Assembly (NCBI RefSeq): GCF_000827885.1
Contig: NZ_JTKH01000003.1
Coordinates: 62,001-126,000 of the forward strand
Length of the DNA: 64,000 nt
Origin: Vibrio renipiscarius
GTDB taxonomy: Bacteria > Pseudomonadota > Gammaproteobacteria > Enterobacterales > Vibrionaceae
Direction: 5' to 3'
The position numbers and the translations under genes are program-made. Under the pieces are notes generated by a model. It was not told the origin of the DNA. It did not search any database and saw only the letters and a list, made by a program, of their open reading frames with translations. Below, piece after piece: positions 19,477 through 27,856 of this stretch. How positions within the stretch are numbered: position 1 is the stretch's first letter; every line of letters begins with the position of its first letter.

Positions 19477-20624
19477 TGACAACTGATTCACATTCTATCA
19501 GCCAATGGCAAATTGTTCGGCGGGACGGCTGGCTGCTCTCCTGCCTAACATGGCTGCCGATCGCTCTTGCGCTGTCAATTTGGGCCGTTTTCTCGCATGG
19601 GATCGCTCGCGACTTGCCGATTGCCGTGGTGGACCTTTCTCATAGCGAGATGTCTCAAACCTTAACGCGCTACTACGATGCCACCTCAAGTATGGCCGTC
19701 ACTCAGCAGCTGCAAAGTGTTGAACAGGCCAAACAAGCGTTGGTGCAAGGCGAAATCTACGCTTATGCGGTGATCCCTAGCCACTTTGATCGCGACGTAT
19801 ACAAAGGCCTAATGCCACGTGTGTCGGTATTTTATAACAGCCAAACCATCCTGATTGGTAAGTTAATGAATTCGGCCTTTTTACAAGCACAAGGCACATT
19901 TAACGCTCAAGTCACCACCATGCAAAACCTGGCGCAGGGTAATCAAACCATTACCAGCGCGATGGCGAGCGCCGTGCCTATTCGTACGCAAATTACGCCA
20001 CTGTTTAATAAAAACAGTAATTATGCGCAGTTTTTAGTGTCCGCGGTAGTGCCCGCACTGTGGCAAATCGTTGTGGTCGTGAGCACGATTTTGATTCTGA
20101 CCGCCAATCACCGCATGCGCGGTTTACAACCTTGGCTAAGTGACCATCCGGCGAAACAAATCTTAAGCACGTTAGCGCCCTACTTGCCGGTTTTCGTTCT
20201 GCAAGGCTTTGCCTTTTTATGCTGGTTTTATATCGGCTTGAAATGGCCCATGAACGGTAGCTTAGTGCTGCTCGTGGTCGGTCAACTCGTCACCGCGATA
20301 GCGTGCATGATCATGGGAAGTTTCTTCTTTTTTATGACACTCGATCCGGCTCGCGCAATGAGTTTCGCGGGGGCATTTACGGCACCGAGTTTTGCCTTTA
20401 TGGGGATAACCTTTCCAGTCACTGACATGAACAGCTTGGCGCAATTCTGGCGGAGTTTGTTGCCCATCAGCCACTACATTGAATTGCAAGTCAACCAAGT
20501 CAGCTACGGAGAACCGTGGCCTGTCGCGATCCACGAACTTTTACCGATGCTTGGCTATGCCCTGCCACTAATGCTCACGCTTGTACTGGTGAAAAAGCAT
20601 TTAAAGCAGGAGCAAACGGTATGA
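19476..20624 (+). CDS. ABC-2-type membrane protein, first of a pair
   Basis: The 382-residue inner-membrane protein has one N-terminal span (LSCLTWLPIALALSIWAVF), a large periplasmic loop of about 140 residues that starts LPIAVVDLSHSEMSQ, and five C-terminal spans, the layout of the ABC2_membrane_3 family. Such proteins normally work with a cytoplasmic ABC ATPase, but none is encoded in this operon. Overlaps at both ends (TAATG upstream, ATGA downstream) show tight coupling with the adaptor and the second permease, so the two permeases probably form a heterodimer. Confidence 0.88.
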   Translation: MTTDSHSISQWQIVRRDGWLLSCLTWLPIALALSIWAVFSHGIARDLPIAVVDLSHSEMSQTLTRYYDATSSMAVTQQLQSVEQAKQALVQGEIYAYAVIPSHFDRDVYKGLMPRVSVFYNSQTILIGKLMNSAFLQAQGTFNAQVTTMQNLAQGNQTITSAMASAVPIRTQITPLFNKNSNYAQFLVSAVVPALWQIVVVVSTILILTANHRMRGLQPWLSDHPAKQILSTLAPYLPVFVLQGFAFLCWFYIGLKWPMNGSLVLLVVGQLVTAIACMIMGSFFFFMTLDPARAMSFAGAFTAPSFAFMGITFPVTDMNSLAQFWRSLLPISHYIELQVNQVSYGEPWPVAIHELLPMLGYALPLMLTLVLVKKHLKQEQTV

Positions 20625-21757
20625 ATCTTTGGTCATTAATTCAGGCGGAGCTAAAAGCGCTGCTAACCAACCCTGTGGTGATGTTAACCGTATTTGGGGG
20701 TGTCGTTTTCTACTCCTTCTTATACCCATTACCCTATAGCCATCAGACCCCACTTGAGCAAAAAATCACGGTGGTAAATTTAGACCTCAGTCAAACCAGC
20801 TATCAGCTGGAACGCATGGTTGATGCCACACCTCAAGTCAACATTGTGCGTAGAGACAGCTCTATCATCGGCGCCAAACAAGCGTTCTTAAACGGGGATG
20901 TCAGCGGTATTTTAGTGATCCCAGAGCACTTCTACAAAGATCTGTTGATGGGTAAAAGCCCAACACTCGCTTATGCTGGCGATGCTTCCTATTTCTTGGT
21001 CTACGGCACAATCGTTGAAGGGTTAGCTCAAGCTGGCGGCACGCTGGCGGCCAAATCAACCGTCAGTAAGTTGGTTCTTGAAGGGACGCCGATTGAAGAA
21101 GCGATGAACCAATACGCACCGAGTCAACTCAACATGAAACCAACGTTTAACCCGCGTATGGGTTATATCGACTATGTTGTACCAGCGGTTTTTGTTCTGA
21201 TCCTACAGCAAACACTCGCGATGGCTACAGGCTTGCTCGGGGGCACACAAAAACACGGGAAAGGGTATTGGAGCCGCACGACAGCACTTAAGCTGATCAG
21301 TGTTCGCACCGCTATCTTGGTGATGATTTATTACCTACTTAGCATGTACTACTTCGGTTCCAGCTTTAGTCTGTACGGCGTCAATCAGCTCGCCTCTATC
21401 GGCCAACTACTCGCAATGCTACTGCCGTTTTTGATTGCCACCACGGCTATCGGAATTTGGTTGGGGCAGCTATTACCGCGTCGTGAATTAGTCACACTCG
21501 TGGTGCTCATCAGCTCAATGCCATTGATATTTAGCGCCGGTTTCATTTGGCCGACTCAATCTATCCCTGCCCTTGTGCTTTGGTTGGCAAATCTCTTTCC
21601 AAGCACACCCGCGATACAAGGCTTCTTGGCGCTTAACCAAATGGGGGCGGATTGGCAACAAGTCGCACCGCACTTTACTCAGCTTTGGTTGCAAGCCGTT
21701 GCTTGGTTTGGTTTGGCCGTTTGGTCGATGCACAGAGCAAACAAAAAAGTTCGCTAA
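20621..21757 (+). CDS. ABC-2-type membrane protein, second of a pair
   Basis: The 378-residue paralogue of the preceding gene has an N-terminal span (VVMLTVFGGVVFYSFLYPL), a periplasmic domain beginning ITVVNLDLSQTS, and C-terminal spans ending in AWFGLAVWSM. I start it at the ATG at 20621, which overlaps the previous stop as ATGA and has AGGAGCAAACGGT upstream; the frame is open further but lies inside the previous gene. Together the operon encodes exit duct, adaptor and two permeases, with the energy-coupling subunit missing or supplied from elsewhere. Confidence 0.88.
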   Translation: MNLWSLIQAELKALLTNPVVMLTVFGGVVFYSFLYPLPYSHQTPLEQKITVVNLDLSQTSYQLERMVDATPQVNIVRRDSSIIGAKQAFLNGDVSGILVIPEHFYKDLLMGKSPTLAYAGDASYFLVYGTIVEGLAQAGGTLAAKSTVSKLVLEGTPIEEAMNQYAPSQLNMKPTFNPRMGYIDYVVPAVFVLILQQTLAMATGLLGGTQKHGKGYWSRTTALKLISVRTAILVMIYYLLSMYYFGSSFSLYGVNQLASIGQLLAMLLPFLIATTAIGIWLGQLLPRRELVTLVVLISSMPLIFSAGFIWPTQSIPALVLWLANLFPSTPAIQGFLALNQMGADWQQVAPHFTQLWLQAVAWFGLAVWSMHRANKKVR

Positions 21758-21810
21758 ATCAGCAACCCGAAAAACCATAAGCTAGAGCAGTATCAACTCA
21801 AACCGTGAAG

Positions 21811-21849
21811 ACATGAAAGCGAGGTGAATAAGCCGCTCTTTCATGTTTT
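21811..21849. terminator. Bidirectional terminator after the efflux operon
   Basis: ACATGAAAG pairs with CTTTCATGT; on the plus strand the stem runs into TTTT. It separates the convergent efflux operon and P-loop gene. Confidence 0.75.
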
Positions 21850-21856
21850 CGCGCAG

Positions 21857-22234
21857 CTATTTCCACGATTGCCAGCGGCTGCGCATCTTATCGATGACCG
21901 CAGGTGACACCCCATGGATATTCTGAAATCCGCCTGTGCATTCAATGACTTCAAACGTCGCTTTGAGTTTTTTCGCCATCTCAAAATACGGCTTGATCTC
22001 CCAGCGACGAACAAAAGTATTTGAGACCACCACATCTTGCCCTTTTCGCAAGGCATGCTCCGTTTGCTCTTGGCACCATTTATGCGCTTGTTCTAATTGC
22101 AGAGGGTCAAATTGATACTGGCCTGTCGCCAAAGCAAAGTACATGTCGGCTTCAAAATGCGCAGCATGATAAGTACTCGCCAAAGTGCTCTTTCCCGAAC
22201 CGGGTAAACCCCGAATAAGCGTTAATTTAGGCAT
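21857..22234 (-). CDS. Small P-loop kinase-like ATP-binding protein (AAA_33 type)
   Basis: The 125-residue protein opens with LTLIRGLPGSGKSTLA, a Walker A motif at residues 9-16, followed by FEADMYF and QDVVVSNTFVRRWE, a layout seen in AAA_33/zeta-like and polynucleotide-kinase-type P-loop proteins. Its phosphate acceptor is unknown. It is short for the fold, though C-terminal residues look complete. It stands alone, with an ERIC-like element upstream. Toxin activity should not be assumed: there is no antitoxin-like partner gene. Confidence 0.8.
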   Translation of the reverse strand: MPKLTLIRGLPGSGKSTLASTYHAAHFEADMYFALATGQYQFDPLQLEQAHKWCQEQTEHALRKGQDVVVSNTFVRRWEIKPYFEMAKKLKATFEVIECTGGFQNIHGVSPAVIDKMRSRWQSWK

Positions 22235-22277
22235 GTCGTGATTTAAACTTGTGATTTAGAGGGGCATTGCCGGCAAT

Positions 22278-22404
22278 TATACACTCAAACCACTTAGAGA
22301 GGCAGATAGGCGACAAGCGAGCAAAGCCTCTGAGCATAGATGCGCTATGTGATGAGGTTTGAGAGTGTCAGTCAACAATGCTGCAACAGCAAGCAGGACG
22401 GGGA
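22278..22404 (+). repeat. ERIC-like intergenic repeat, copy 3
   Basis: It begins TATACACTCAAACCACTTAG and ends GCAAGCAGGACGGGGAGA, with decayed ends but the same core as copies 1 and 2 (GACAAGCGAGCAAAGCCTC, GCTATGTGATGAGGTTTGAG). It lies between the P-loop gene and metA. Confidence 0.8.
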
Positions 22405-22449
22405 GACTTAAATTTGTTATCGACATCTCAAATTGATTCAGGTAAGTTT

Positions 22450-22465
22450 GGATGTATAGACGTCT
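22450..22465 (+). promoter_or_regulatory. MetJ box before metA
   Basis: A perfect 8-bp met box, AGACGTCT, lies at 22458-22465 and a 5/8 match (GGATGTAT) lies directly beside it. Tandem met boxes bind the MetJ repressor with S-adenosylmethionine. The site ends 23 bases before the metA start. Confidence 0.8.
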
Positions 22466-22488
22466 AAAGCTGCTTTAGGGAGAAAGCT

Positions 22489-23430
22489 GTGCCGATTAGG
22501 ATCCCCGATCAATTACCCGCGTCAGATGTGTTACGACAAGAAAACATCTTCGTGATGCCGGAAACGCGTGCTGCCACACAGAACATTCGTCCGTTGAGGG
22601 TGCTCATCCTCAATCTCATGCCGAAAAAAATCGAGACGGAAACGCAATTTTTACGCCTGTTGTCGAATAGCCCACTACAAGTCGATATCGAGTTGTTGCG
22701 CATTGATAATCGCCCAAGTAAAAACACACCAACTCAGCATCTTGATACCTTCTATCGTCAATTTGAAATGGTCAAACAACGCAATTTTGATGGCATGATC
22801 ATCACCGGAGCCCCTCTGGGTCTGGTCCAATTTGAAGATGTGATTTACTGGGATCATCTAAAAAGCATCATGAGTTGGGCGAAAGAGCATGTGACATCAA
22901 CGCTGTATGTGTGTTGGGCAGCCCAAGCGGGTTTAAAGTTACTGTATGATTTACCCAAGCGCACTCGCAAAGAGAAACTATCGGGTGTTTATCGACACCA
23001 AGTGCAGCAGCCTTTTCATCCGTTGCTGCGTGGGTTTGATGACGAGTTTTTAGCGCCCCACTCTCGATATGCTGATTTTTCTTCTCAATATCTTTCTGAG
23101 CACACCGATCTCGATATTCTCGCAACGTCCGACGTGGCCGGCGTTTACTTAGCCTCAACGAAAGACAAGCGTAACGTCTTCGTCACTGGGCATCCTGAAT
23201 ACGATGCGCATACTTTGCATAATGAATACATGCGCGATCTTAATGAAGGGATGGAACCGGTCATTCCCGTAAACTATTACCCAAATAATGACCCTGAGAC
23301 TCCCGCGCCCGCAAGTTGGCGAAGCCATGGGCACTTATTGTTCGCCAACTGGCTCAATTACTGTGTCTACCAACAAACGCCATTCGATCTCGAGCATTTT
23401 AGTGAAGCTAACTTTACTAAAGATGACTAA
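22489..23430 (+). CDS. metA: Homoserine O-succinyltransferase
   Basis: MetA makes O-succinylhomoserine, the first committed step of methionine synthesis. The 313-residue protein starts with the conserved [10 protein letters not shown] at a GTG with AGGGAGAAAG upstream. The catalytic Cys is in [10 protein letters not shown] (about 139-148) and the His/Glu pair in GHPEYDA (about 235). Family members may use succinyl- or acetyl-CoA, so the acyl donor is inferred from the gammaproteobacterial context. A MetJ box upstream supports repression by methionine. Confidence 0.96.
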   Translation: MPIRIPDQLPASDVLRQENIFVMPETRAATQNIRPLRVLILNLMPKKIETETQFLRLLSNSPLQVDIELLRIDNRPSKNTPTQHLDTFYRQFEMVKQRNFDGMIITGAPLGLVQFEDVIYWDHLKSIMSWAKEHVTSTLYVCWAAQAGLKLLYDLPKRTRKEKLSGVYRHQVQQPFHPLLRGFDDEFLAPHSRYADFSSQYLSEHTDLDILATSDVAGVYLASTKDKRNVFVTGHPEYDAHTLHNEYMRDLNEGMEPVIPVNYYPNNDPETPAPASWRSHGHLLFANWLNYCVYQQTPFDLEHFSEANFTKDD

Positions 23431-23464
23431 ATTCATCATCCGCTAACCGGTAAACACTCTGACT

Positions 23465-23490
23465 AAGGCCATATTATTTGGCCTTTTTTT
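23465..23490 (+). terminator. metA terminator
   Basis: AAGGCCA, a 7-base loop, then TGGCCTT followed by TTTTT. Confidence 0.88.
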
Positions 23491-23587
23491 CTGTCTAGAT
23501 GCCGCTTCGCTCGCATCTAACTCATGACAATCACCATCGTTGCGGCCACCAGCATATAATTTGTTGTGTCACGAAAGGATATTACCC

Positions 23588-24316
23588 ATGCACAAACAAA
23601 TGAAAACGTGGTTTTTGACCTCCCTAGCAATCACAGCGCTATCAGGCTGTGTTACGGTTGAAACGAGCAGTGAACCCGAAATCTATAGCAACCCACAAGA
23701 GAAAGCAGAAGCTCGATTGGCGTTGGGGATGGGCTACCTTCAACAGGGAAACATGGGTAAAGCCCGCGAGAATTTAGAAAAAGCGATGCAGCATGCGCCC
23801 GACTTCTATCGTACTCAAATATCACTAGCGCACTACTACGAGCAAGTTGGTGAAGACGACAAAGCACGGAAATTGTATAAAAAGGCGAAAAGCGATCACC
23901 CTAGTAATGGTAACGTGTTGAATAACTACGGTACTTTTTTGTGTAAACAGGGCGAATATAAAGAAGCCGATGAGCTGTTCAACAAAGCCATCGCACAGCC
24001 TTATTATTACCAAATCTCCGGTAGTTATGAAAACGCCGCGTTTTGTGCCTTAAAATCTGGTGATGAACTCAAAGCGATGGATTACTTTGCCAGAGCCATC
24101 GACTATGAGCCTGCACGCTATCGTTCTACGCTTAATTTAGCCAAACTCGAAATTGAACATGACAAGTTGCTCGACGCTCGTATCCGCCTGATGAAGTTTA
24201 GCCAAATGTATGGCGTTAAAAGAGAAGCGCTGCAACTCATGGTTGCTTTAGAAGCGAAGGCAGGCAATCAAAGTTTGGTTGAAAAATACCTAAACCAACT
24301 CGCCGCGTTAGGCTAA
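23588..24316 (+). CDS. pilF: PilF/PilW-like TPR lipoprotein for type IV pilus assembly
   Basis: The 242-residue protein has a lipoprotein signal ending in the lipobox LSGC and then TPR repeats (ARLALGMGYLQQGNMGKARE, ISLAHYYEQVGEDDKARKLY, VLNNYGTFLCKQGEYKEADE). PilF-type outer-membrane pilotins help the PilQ secretin to assemble. The chosen ATG at 23588 has AAAGGA 8 bases upstream; the upstream frame to 23540 lacks a site. Length and the NNYGTFLC segment fit PilF well. It is apparently monocistronic between metA and a strong terminator. Confidence 0.85.
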   Translation: MHKQMKTWFLTSLAITALSGCVTVETSSEPEIYSNPQEKAEARLALGMGYLQQGNMGKARENLEKAMQHAPDFYRTQISLAHYYEQVGEDDKARKLYKKAKSDHPSNGNVLNNYGTFLCKQGEYKEADELFNKAIAQPYYYQISGSYENAAFCALKSGDELKAMDYFARAIDYEPARYRSTLNLAKLEIEHDKLLDARIRLMKFSQMYGVKREALQLMVALEAKAGNQSLVEKYLNQLAALG

Positions 24317-24346
24317 CCGTTTCGATACCCTGACCAAACACACATA

Positions 24347-24374
24347 AAAATGCCTGCAAATTTGCAGGCATTTT
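24347..24374. terminator. Bidirectional terminator between pilF and rlmF
   Basis: A perfect palindrome of AAAATGCCTGCAAA and its complement, with T-runs on both sides. Confidence 0.92.
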
Positions 24375-24415
24375 TTATTCCACCACCACTCTAAGCGTGG
24401 CTTTAGGCGCAGCCG

Positions 24416-25552
24416 TTATCGTGATTTTAATGCTAACCAAGCTTGACGCTGAGCTTTGTCTTTAAAGCTCCAAGCGACAAAGCGGCTGATTTTTTGCCCT
24501 TGGCTCATTTCAACGATCGTCACTTGTTTGGCCCCCGCGATTTCCAACTGTTTACACAGCCAGCTCACGTTGTCTTTTTTCGAAATTAGCGTTGAAAACC
24601 ACAAGACTTGCGCGGCGAATTGCGCGCTCTCTAATGCTAGGTTTTTAACAAACGTCGCTTCACCACCTGGGCACCATAATTCTGCTTTTTGACCACCAAA
24701 GTTAAGCGTGGCGGATTTCGTAGATGAAGCCTGTGGTTTGGTTGGCTTCACGTTCCCCCGCTTCGCTTTGTGAGCATTCAGATTGGCGATTTTTCGCTCC
24801 GTGCCTTTTTGCGCTTCTTCTAACGAGCTATGAAACGGCGGATTGCACGTCGTGACGTCGTAATATTCGCCCGGCTGAATAATGCCTTGGAAGAAATGAC
24901 GACTGTCACTTTGTAGACGACATTCGACCTTACCGGCCAAAACGGCATTCTCCGTGGCAATGCGGTTTGAATTTTCAACCGATACCGCATCAACATCACT
25001 ACCAATGCATTGCCAGCCATATTGCGTCGCGCCAACAATCGGGTAAATACAGTTCGCTCCAACCCCCACATCAAGCGCTCGGATCAGCTTATGATTGAGT
25101 TTAGGCGCTTCGGATGCCACCAGATCCGCTAAACGGTGTATGTAATCCGCTCGACCTGGGATCGGTGGACACAAATACCCTTCAGGAATATCCCACTGCG
25201 TGACACTGTAATGTTCAGCCAATAGCGCCTTGTTCAGTAACTTCACCGCAATAGGATCATCAAAGCGGATGGTCGCTTCACCGATTGGATTTTTAACCAC
25301 GTGCTTAGACAATGCTGGCAAGGCTTTCACCAAGCGTTCAAAATCATAACGACCTTGATGGACATTGCGCTTGTGTAACCCTGATTGCCCTTTCAATTGG
25401 GTAATATTGGTGACGATGTTCGACGGGGATTTTTCACCCTTGAAGCCTTTTATGCCCTTGTCTGCGCCTTTTTTTGGCGGACGTGGCGACGCGGGTGATT
25501 TCTTAACGGCTCTTGGGGTGCGCTTCGCGCGCGGCGTATCATTTTTACTCAT
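24416..25552 (-). CDS. rlmF: 23S rRNA (adenine-1618-N6)-methyltransferase
   Basis: RlmF methylates A1618 of 23S rRNA. The 378-residue protein has the SAM-binding region [17 protein letters not shown] and the amino-methyltransferase motif [12 protein letters not shown]. It is longer than the E. coli enzyme (about 308): the first 50 residues are Lys/Arg/Pro-rich, and a Lys/Ser/Thr-rich insert ([18 protein letters not shown]) follows the NPPF region; both may bind RNA. The start at 25552 lies 10 bases after the stop of the upstream metallopeptidase gene, so the two are probably cotranscribed. Confidence 0.93.
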   Translation of the reverse strand: MSKNDTPRAKRTPRAVKKSPASPRPPKKGADKGIKGFKGEKSPSNIVTNITQLKGQSGLHKRNVHQGRYDFERLVKALPALSKHVVKNPIGEATIRFDDPIAVKLLNKALLAEHYSVTQWDIPEGYLCPPIPGRADYIHRLADLVASEAPKLNHKLIRALDVGVGANCIYPIVGATQYGWQCIGSDVDAVSVENSNRIATENAVLAGKVECRLQSDSRHFFQGIIQPGEYYDVTTCNPPFHSSLEEAQKGTERKIANLNAHKAKRGNVKPTKPQASSTKSATLNFGGQKAELWCPGGEATFVKNLALESAQFAAQVLWFSTLISKKDNVSWLCKQLEIAGAKQVTIVEMSQGQKISRFVAWSFKDKAQRQAWLALKSR

Positions 25553-25562
25553 AGCGAATTCG

Positions 25563-26057
25563 TTATTTTAGTTCTCGATAGATCATAAACAAACGAGCAT
25601 CCAGCTCTAATTGATGATATTCCGGTTCCATATGGCAGCAAAGTTGATAAAAAGACTTGTTATGATCTTTCTCTTTTAGATGAGCGAGTTCATGCACCAC
25701 CAGCATACGCAATAATGGCTCTGGGGCATTTTTAAACATACTCGCAATGCGAATTTCATTTTTCGATTTGATCTTGCCACCGTGCACCTTGGCAGTATAC
25801 GTGTGTAAACCAAGGGCGTTATTGATCAGGTGGATCTTGCTGTCATACACCACCTTGCTCAGCGGCGAGGTTTTCTTCATGTATTGGTTTTTTAGCGCCA
25901 TAGTGTATTCATACAGCGCTTTTTCACTTTGAATCGCGTGGCGCTCTGGATAACGTTTTTCAAACCAAGCACAAAAACGGCCAGATTCCAGCATTTGTGA
26001 CACTGGCGTGAGAATATGTTCAGGATAACCTTGGATATAGCGCAACACAGGATTCAT
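25563..26057 (-). CDS. YgjP-like zinc metallopeptidase domain protein
   Basis: The 164-residue protein has the zinc signature [17 protein letters not shown] with HExxH at about 121-125 and the downstream [11 protein letters not shown], the pattern of the YgjP/DUF45 (M48-related) group. It has no signal peptide, so it is predicted cytoplasmic. Substrate unknown; some relatives are thought to process proteins in stress or repair, but no such role can be read here. It lies just upstream of rlmF on the same strand. Confidence 0.85.
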   Translation of the reverse strand: MNPVLRYIQGYPEHILTPVSQMLESGRFCAWFEKRYPERHAIQSEKALYEYTMALKNQYMKKTSPLSKVVYDSKIHLINNALGLHTYTAKVHGGKIKSKNEIRIASMFKNAPEPLLRMLVVHELAHLKEKDHNKSFYQLCCHMEPEYHQLELDARLFMIYRELK

Positions 26058-26194
26058 AGAGACTCGACAACGTAATCAATTACCGGCCAAGTTTACCCCA
26101 ATTGCTCGCGCGCATCACTCGAATCATTGTCGCTTGCGCGCGATTCGCCTATACTCCAGCCAATTTCTTCCTCCCTGATTTAAAAAGGCTCAGT

Positions 26195-26428
26195 ATGAAA
26201 AGAGTTGTTTTATACGTCGCTGATAAGTGTCCGCATTGCAAAGACGCTCAACGCTACCTTGATTCTAAAAAAATCATGTACCGGTTAACGAACGCAAAAA
26301 TGGAGCGAGGCCGTAAGGAACTCCAAGCCATGGGCGCACGTTCAATCCCTGTTCTAAAGATTGGCGATCAAGTAATGGTTGGCTGGAATCAGAAGACTTT
26401 CGATACTATGTACAATAGTAAGAATTAA
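26195..26428 (+). CDS. Small glutaredoxin-like protein
   Basis: The 77-residue thioredoxin-fold protein has a CPHC active site at about residues 12-15 (VADKCPHCKDAQRYL), the cis-Pro in ARSIPVLKIG and a terminal GWNQKTFD. It probably reduces disulfides or glutathione adducts. I start it at the ATG at 26195 with AAGG upstream; the upstream frame lacks similarity. It is followed by its own terminator. Confidence 0.87.
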   Translation: MKRVVLYVADKCPHCKDAQRYLDSKKIMYRLTNAKMERGRKELQAMGARSIPVLKIGDQVMVGWNQKTFDTMYNSKN

Positions 26429-26432
26429 CAAA

Positions 26433-26451
26433 AGCCCACTTAATGTGGGCT
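26433..26451 (+). terminator. Glutaredoxin gene terminator
   Basis: AGCCCAC, loop TTAAT, GTGGGCT, then GTTTATTT. Confidence 0.75.
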
Positions 26452-26504
26452 GTTTATTTAAAAGCTAAATAAGCTAAAGTACGACGGTATATGATTATAC
26501 TGGC

Positions 26505-27428
26505 TTAATATTTGAACCCCCACACGGCATCAATCAGCTTAATCATCAGATCTTTCGAGATCGCTTCACTGTCCTTTTCTGGTAGGTATTCAACAAAATC
26601 GGCACCAACAAACTTAGAGTGTTGAGCAATACCATAAACCAAATGCAACGCTTCGCGCGCGGTCAAACCGCCCACATTCGGCGTGGCACATGCGCGGAAT
26701 AAACTACCGTCTAGCGCATCGTAATCAAACGATAAGTAAACGCCGTCATACTTTTGTTCAACTATGTTGAGTAATTGTTGTAATACCCCATCAATGCCCT
26801 GTGATTCAATCATCGCCATATCGAAATTAACCATGTTATAACGCTGTATCATTTGGTGCTCATTAGGCATCAAATCACGCACTGCCACGTAGTAGATATC
26901 GTCAGGCTTCAACACCAGTTCTGGCTCGACTTGCCAAACATTTTGCCGATATTTATCCATCAATAACGCCAGTGGCTTACCATGCAAATTACTGGCAAGA
27001 CTACTATTACAATCGGCATGGGCATCAACCCAAATCACCGCAACTCGCTTACCTTGCTGCTTTTGGTAGTAATCTAATGTCGCTTGAACCGTTCCCACCG
27101 CGATTGAATGATCCCCACCAATAGTGATAGGGATGCGTTGACTTTGATACGACTCAAGCACTTTACTTTTGAGCTCATCACAATAGTGCTTAAGCGCTGA
27201 CTCTTTTTGCTCTTGTGCTATCAAATCAAAGACTTTCTCCGTCGGTTGTACATCACCAAGGTCTTTAATATCGGCCCCCCAACGCTGATTTCGCACTGCC
27301 ATCCATTCGGTCAGACCCATCGATGATTTTTCGCTTAATCGTCGCAATCCCTCAACGGTATTTTTCTTGGTTGGATAACAACCGAGTTGATTAAAGGGGG
27401 CACCGACAATATCGAAGGCTCTTGCCAT
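26505..27428 (-). CDS. Arginase/agmatinase-family ureohydrolase, probably arginase
   Basis: The 307-residue binuclear manganese hydrolase has all metal-binding motifs: GGDHS (about 104-108), DAHAD (about 134-138) and SFDYDALDG (about 231-239). The surrounding blocks SNLHGKPLALLM, YVAVRDLMPNE and PNVGGLTAREALHL resemble arginases more than agmatinases or formimidoylglutamases, but the arginase substrate loop reads DCNSS rather than DINTP, so substrate is not certain. GGAGAGCGATT precedes the ATG. It is divergent from a YcsG/Nramp-like carrier, which may import its substrate. Confidence 0.85.
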   Translation of the reverse strand: MARAFDIVGAPFNQLGCYPTKKNTVEGLRRLSEKSSMGLTEWMAVRNQRWGADIKDLGDVQPTEKVFDLIAQEQKESALKHYCDELKSKVLESYQSQRIPITIGGDHSIAVGTVQATLDYYQKQQGKRVAVIWVDAHADCNSSLASNLHGKPLALLMDKYRQNVWQVEPELVLKPDDIYYVAVRDLMPNEHQMIQRYNMVNFDMAMIESQGIDGVLQQLLNIVEQKYDGVYLSFDYDALDGSLFRACATPNVGGLTAREALHLVYGIAQHSKFVGADFVEYLPEKDSEAISKDLMIKLIDAVWGFKY

Positions 27429-27695
27429 AATCGCTCTCCTGAATGGAATGAATTGAGTGTCGCTTTTTGAGTACGTCGTTTTGACTACTTCAATCTTGAT
27501 AACGCGCTCAGTGTTATTCAGCCAGTAAAGAGCGATACGTTAGCGACTCGCTTCACGTTTTGAGGCGTTCTATAGATGGAGCTAAGCGAGAACTCATTAT
27601 TACCATCGGCTTATCGATTCACCATATTGATGCCACCGCCAAACAAGATCAAAACCGCGAATTTGAATTTATATTCGCTAAATACAAAACAACTG

Positions 27696-27724
27696 TTGAC
27701 AAGTGTGAGCTAGGTCTTTAATAT
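27696..27724 (+). promoter_or_regulatory. Strong sigma-70 promoter for the YcsG/Nramp-like gene
   Basis: TTGACA (27696-27701) and TAATAT (27719-27724) are 17 bases apart. The rest of the 428-base divergent gap (27429-27856) holds no gene. The predicted leader (about 125 bases) has AAGTAA/TTACTT and TTGTCTTTCTA/TAGAGAGACAA hairpins; I recognise no riboswitch class. Confidence 0.65.
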
Positions 27725-27856
27725 CCGCCGCCAGCAAGTAAAGGATTTCAAAAATTACTTGTTTTACAACGCATTACCAGCGCAAGTTCAGCTGATCTCG
27801 GTCAGTTGTCTTTCTATTTTTTTAAAAGTAGAGAGACAACAAATTTGAGATTCGGC

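Noticed and set aside
21857..22234. Zeta-type toxin
   Set aside because: P-loop and size fit loosely, but there is no adjacent antitoxin and the residues around the P-loop fit general AAA_33 proteins.
27600..27856. Manganese (yybP-ykoY) riboswitch in the carrier leader
   Set aside because: The leader forms hairpins, but the conserved L1/L3 loops of that class are not visible.
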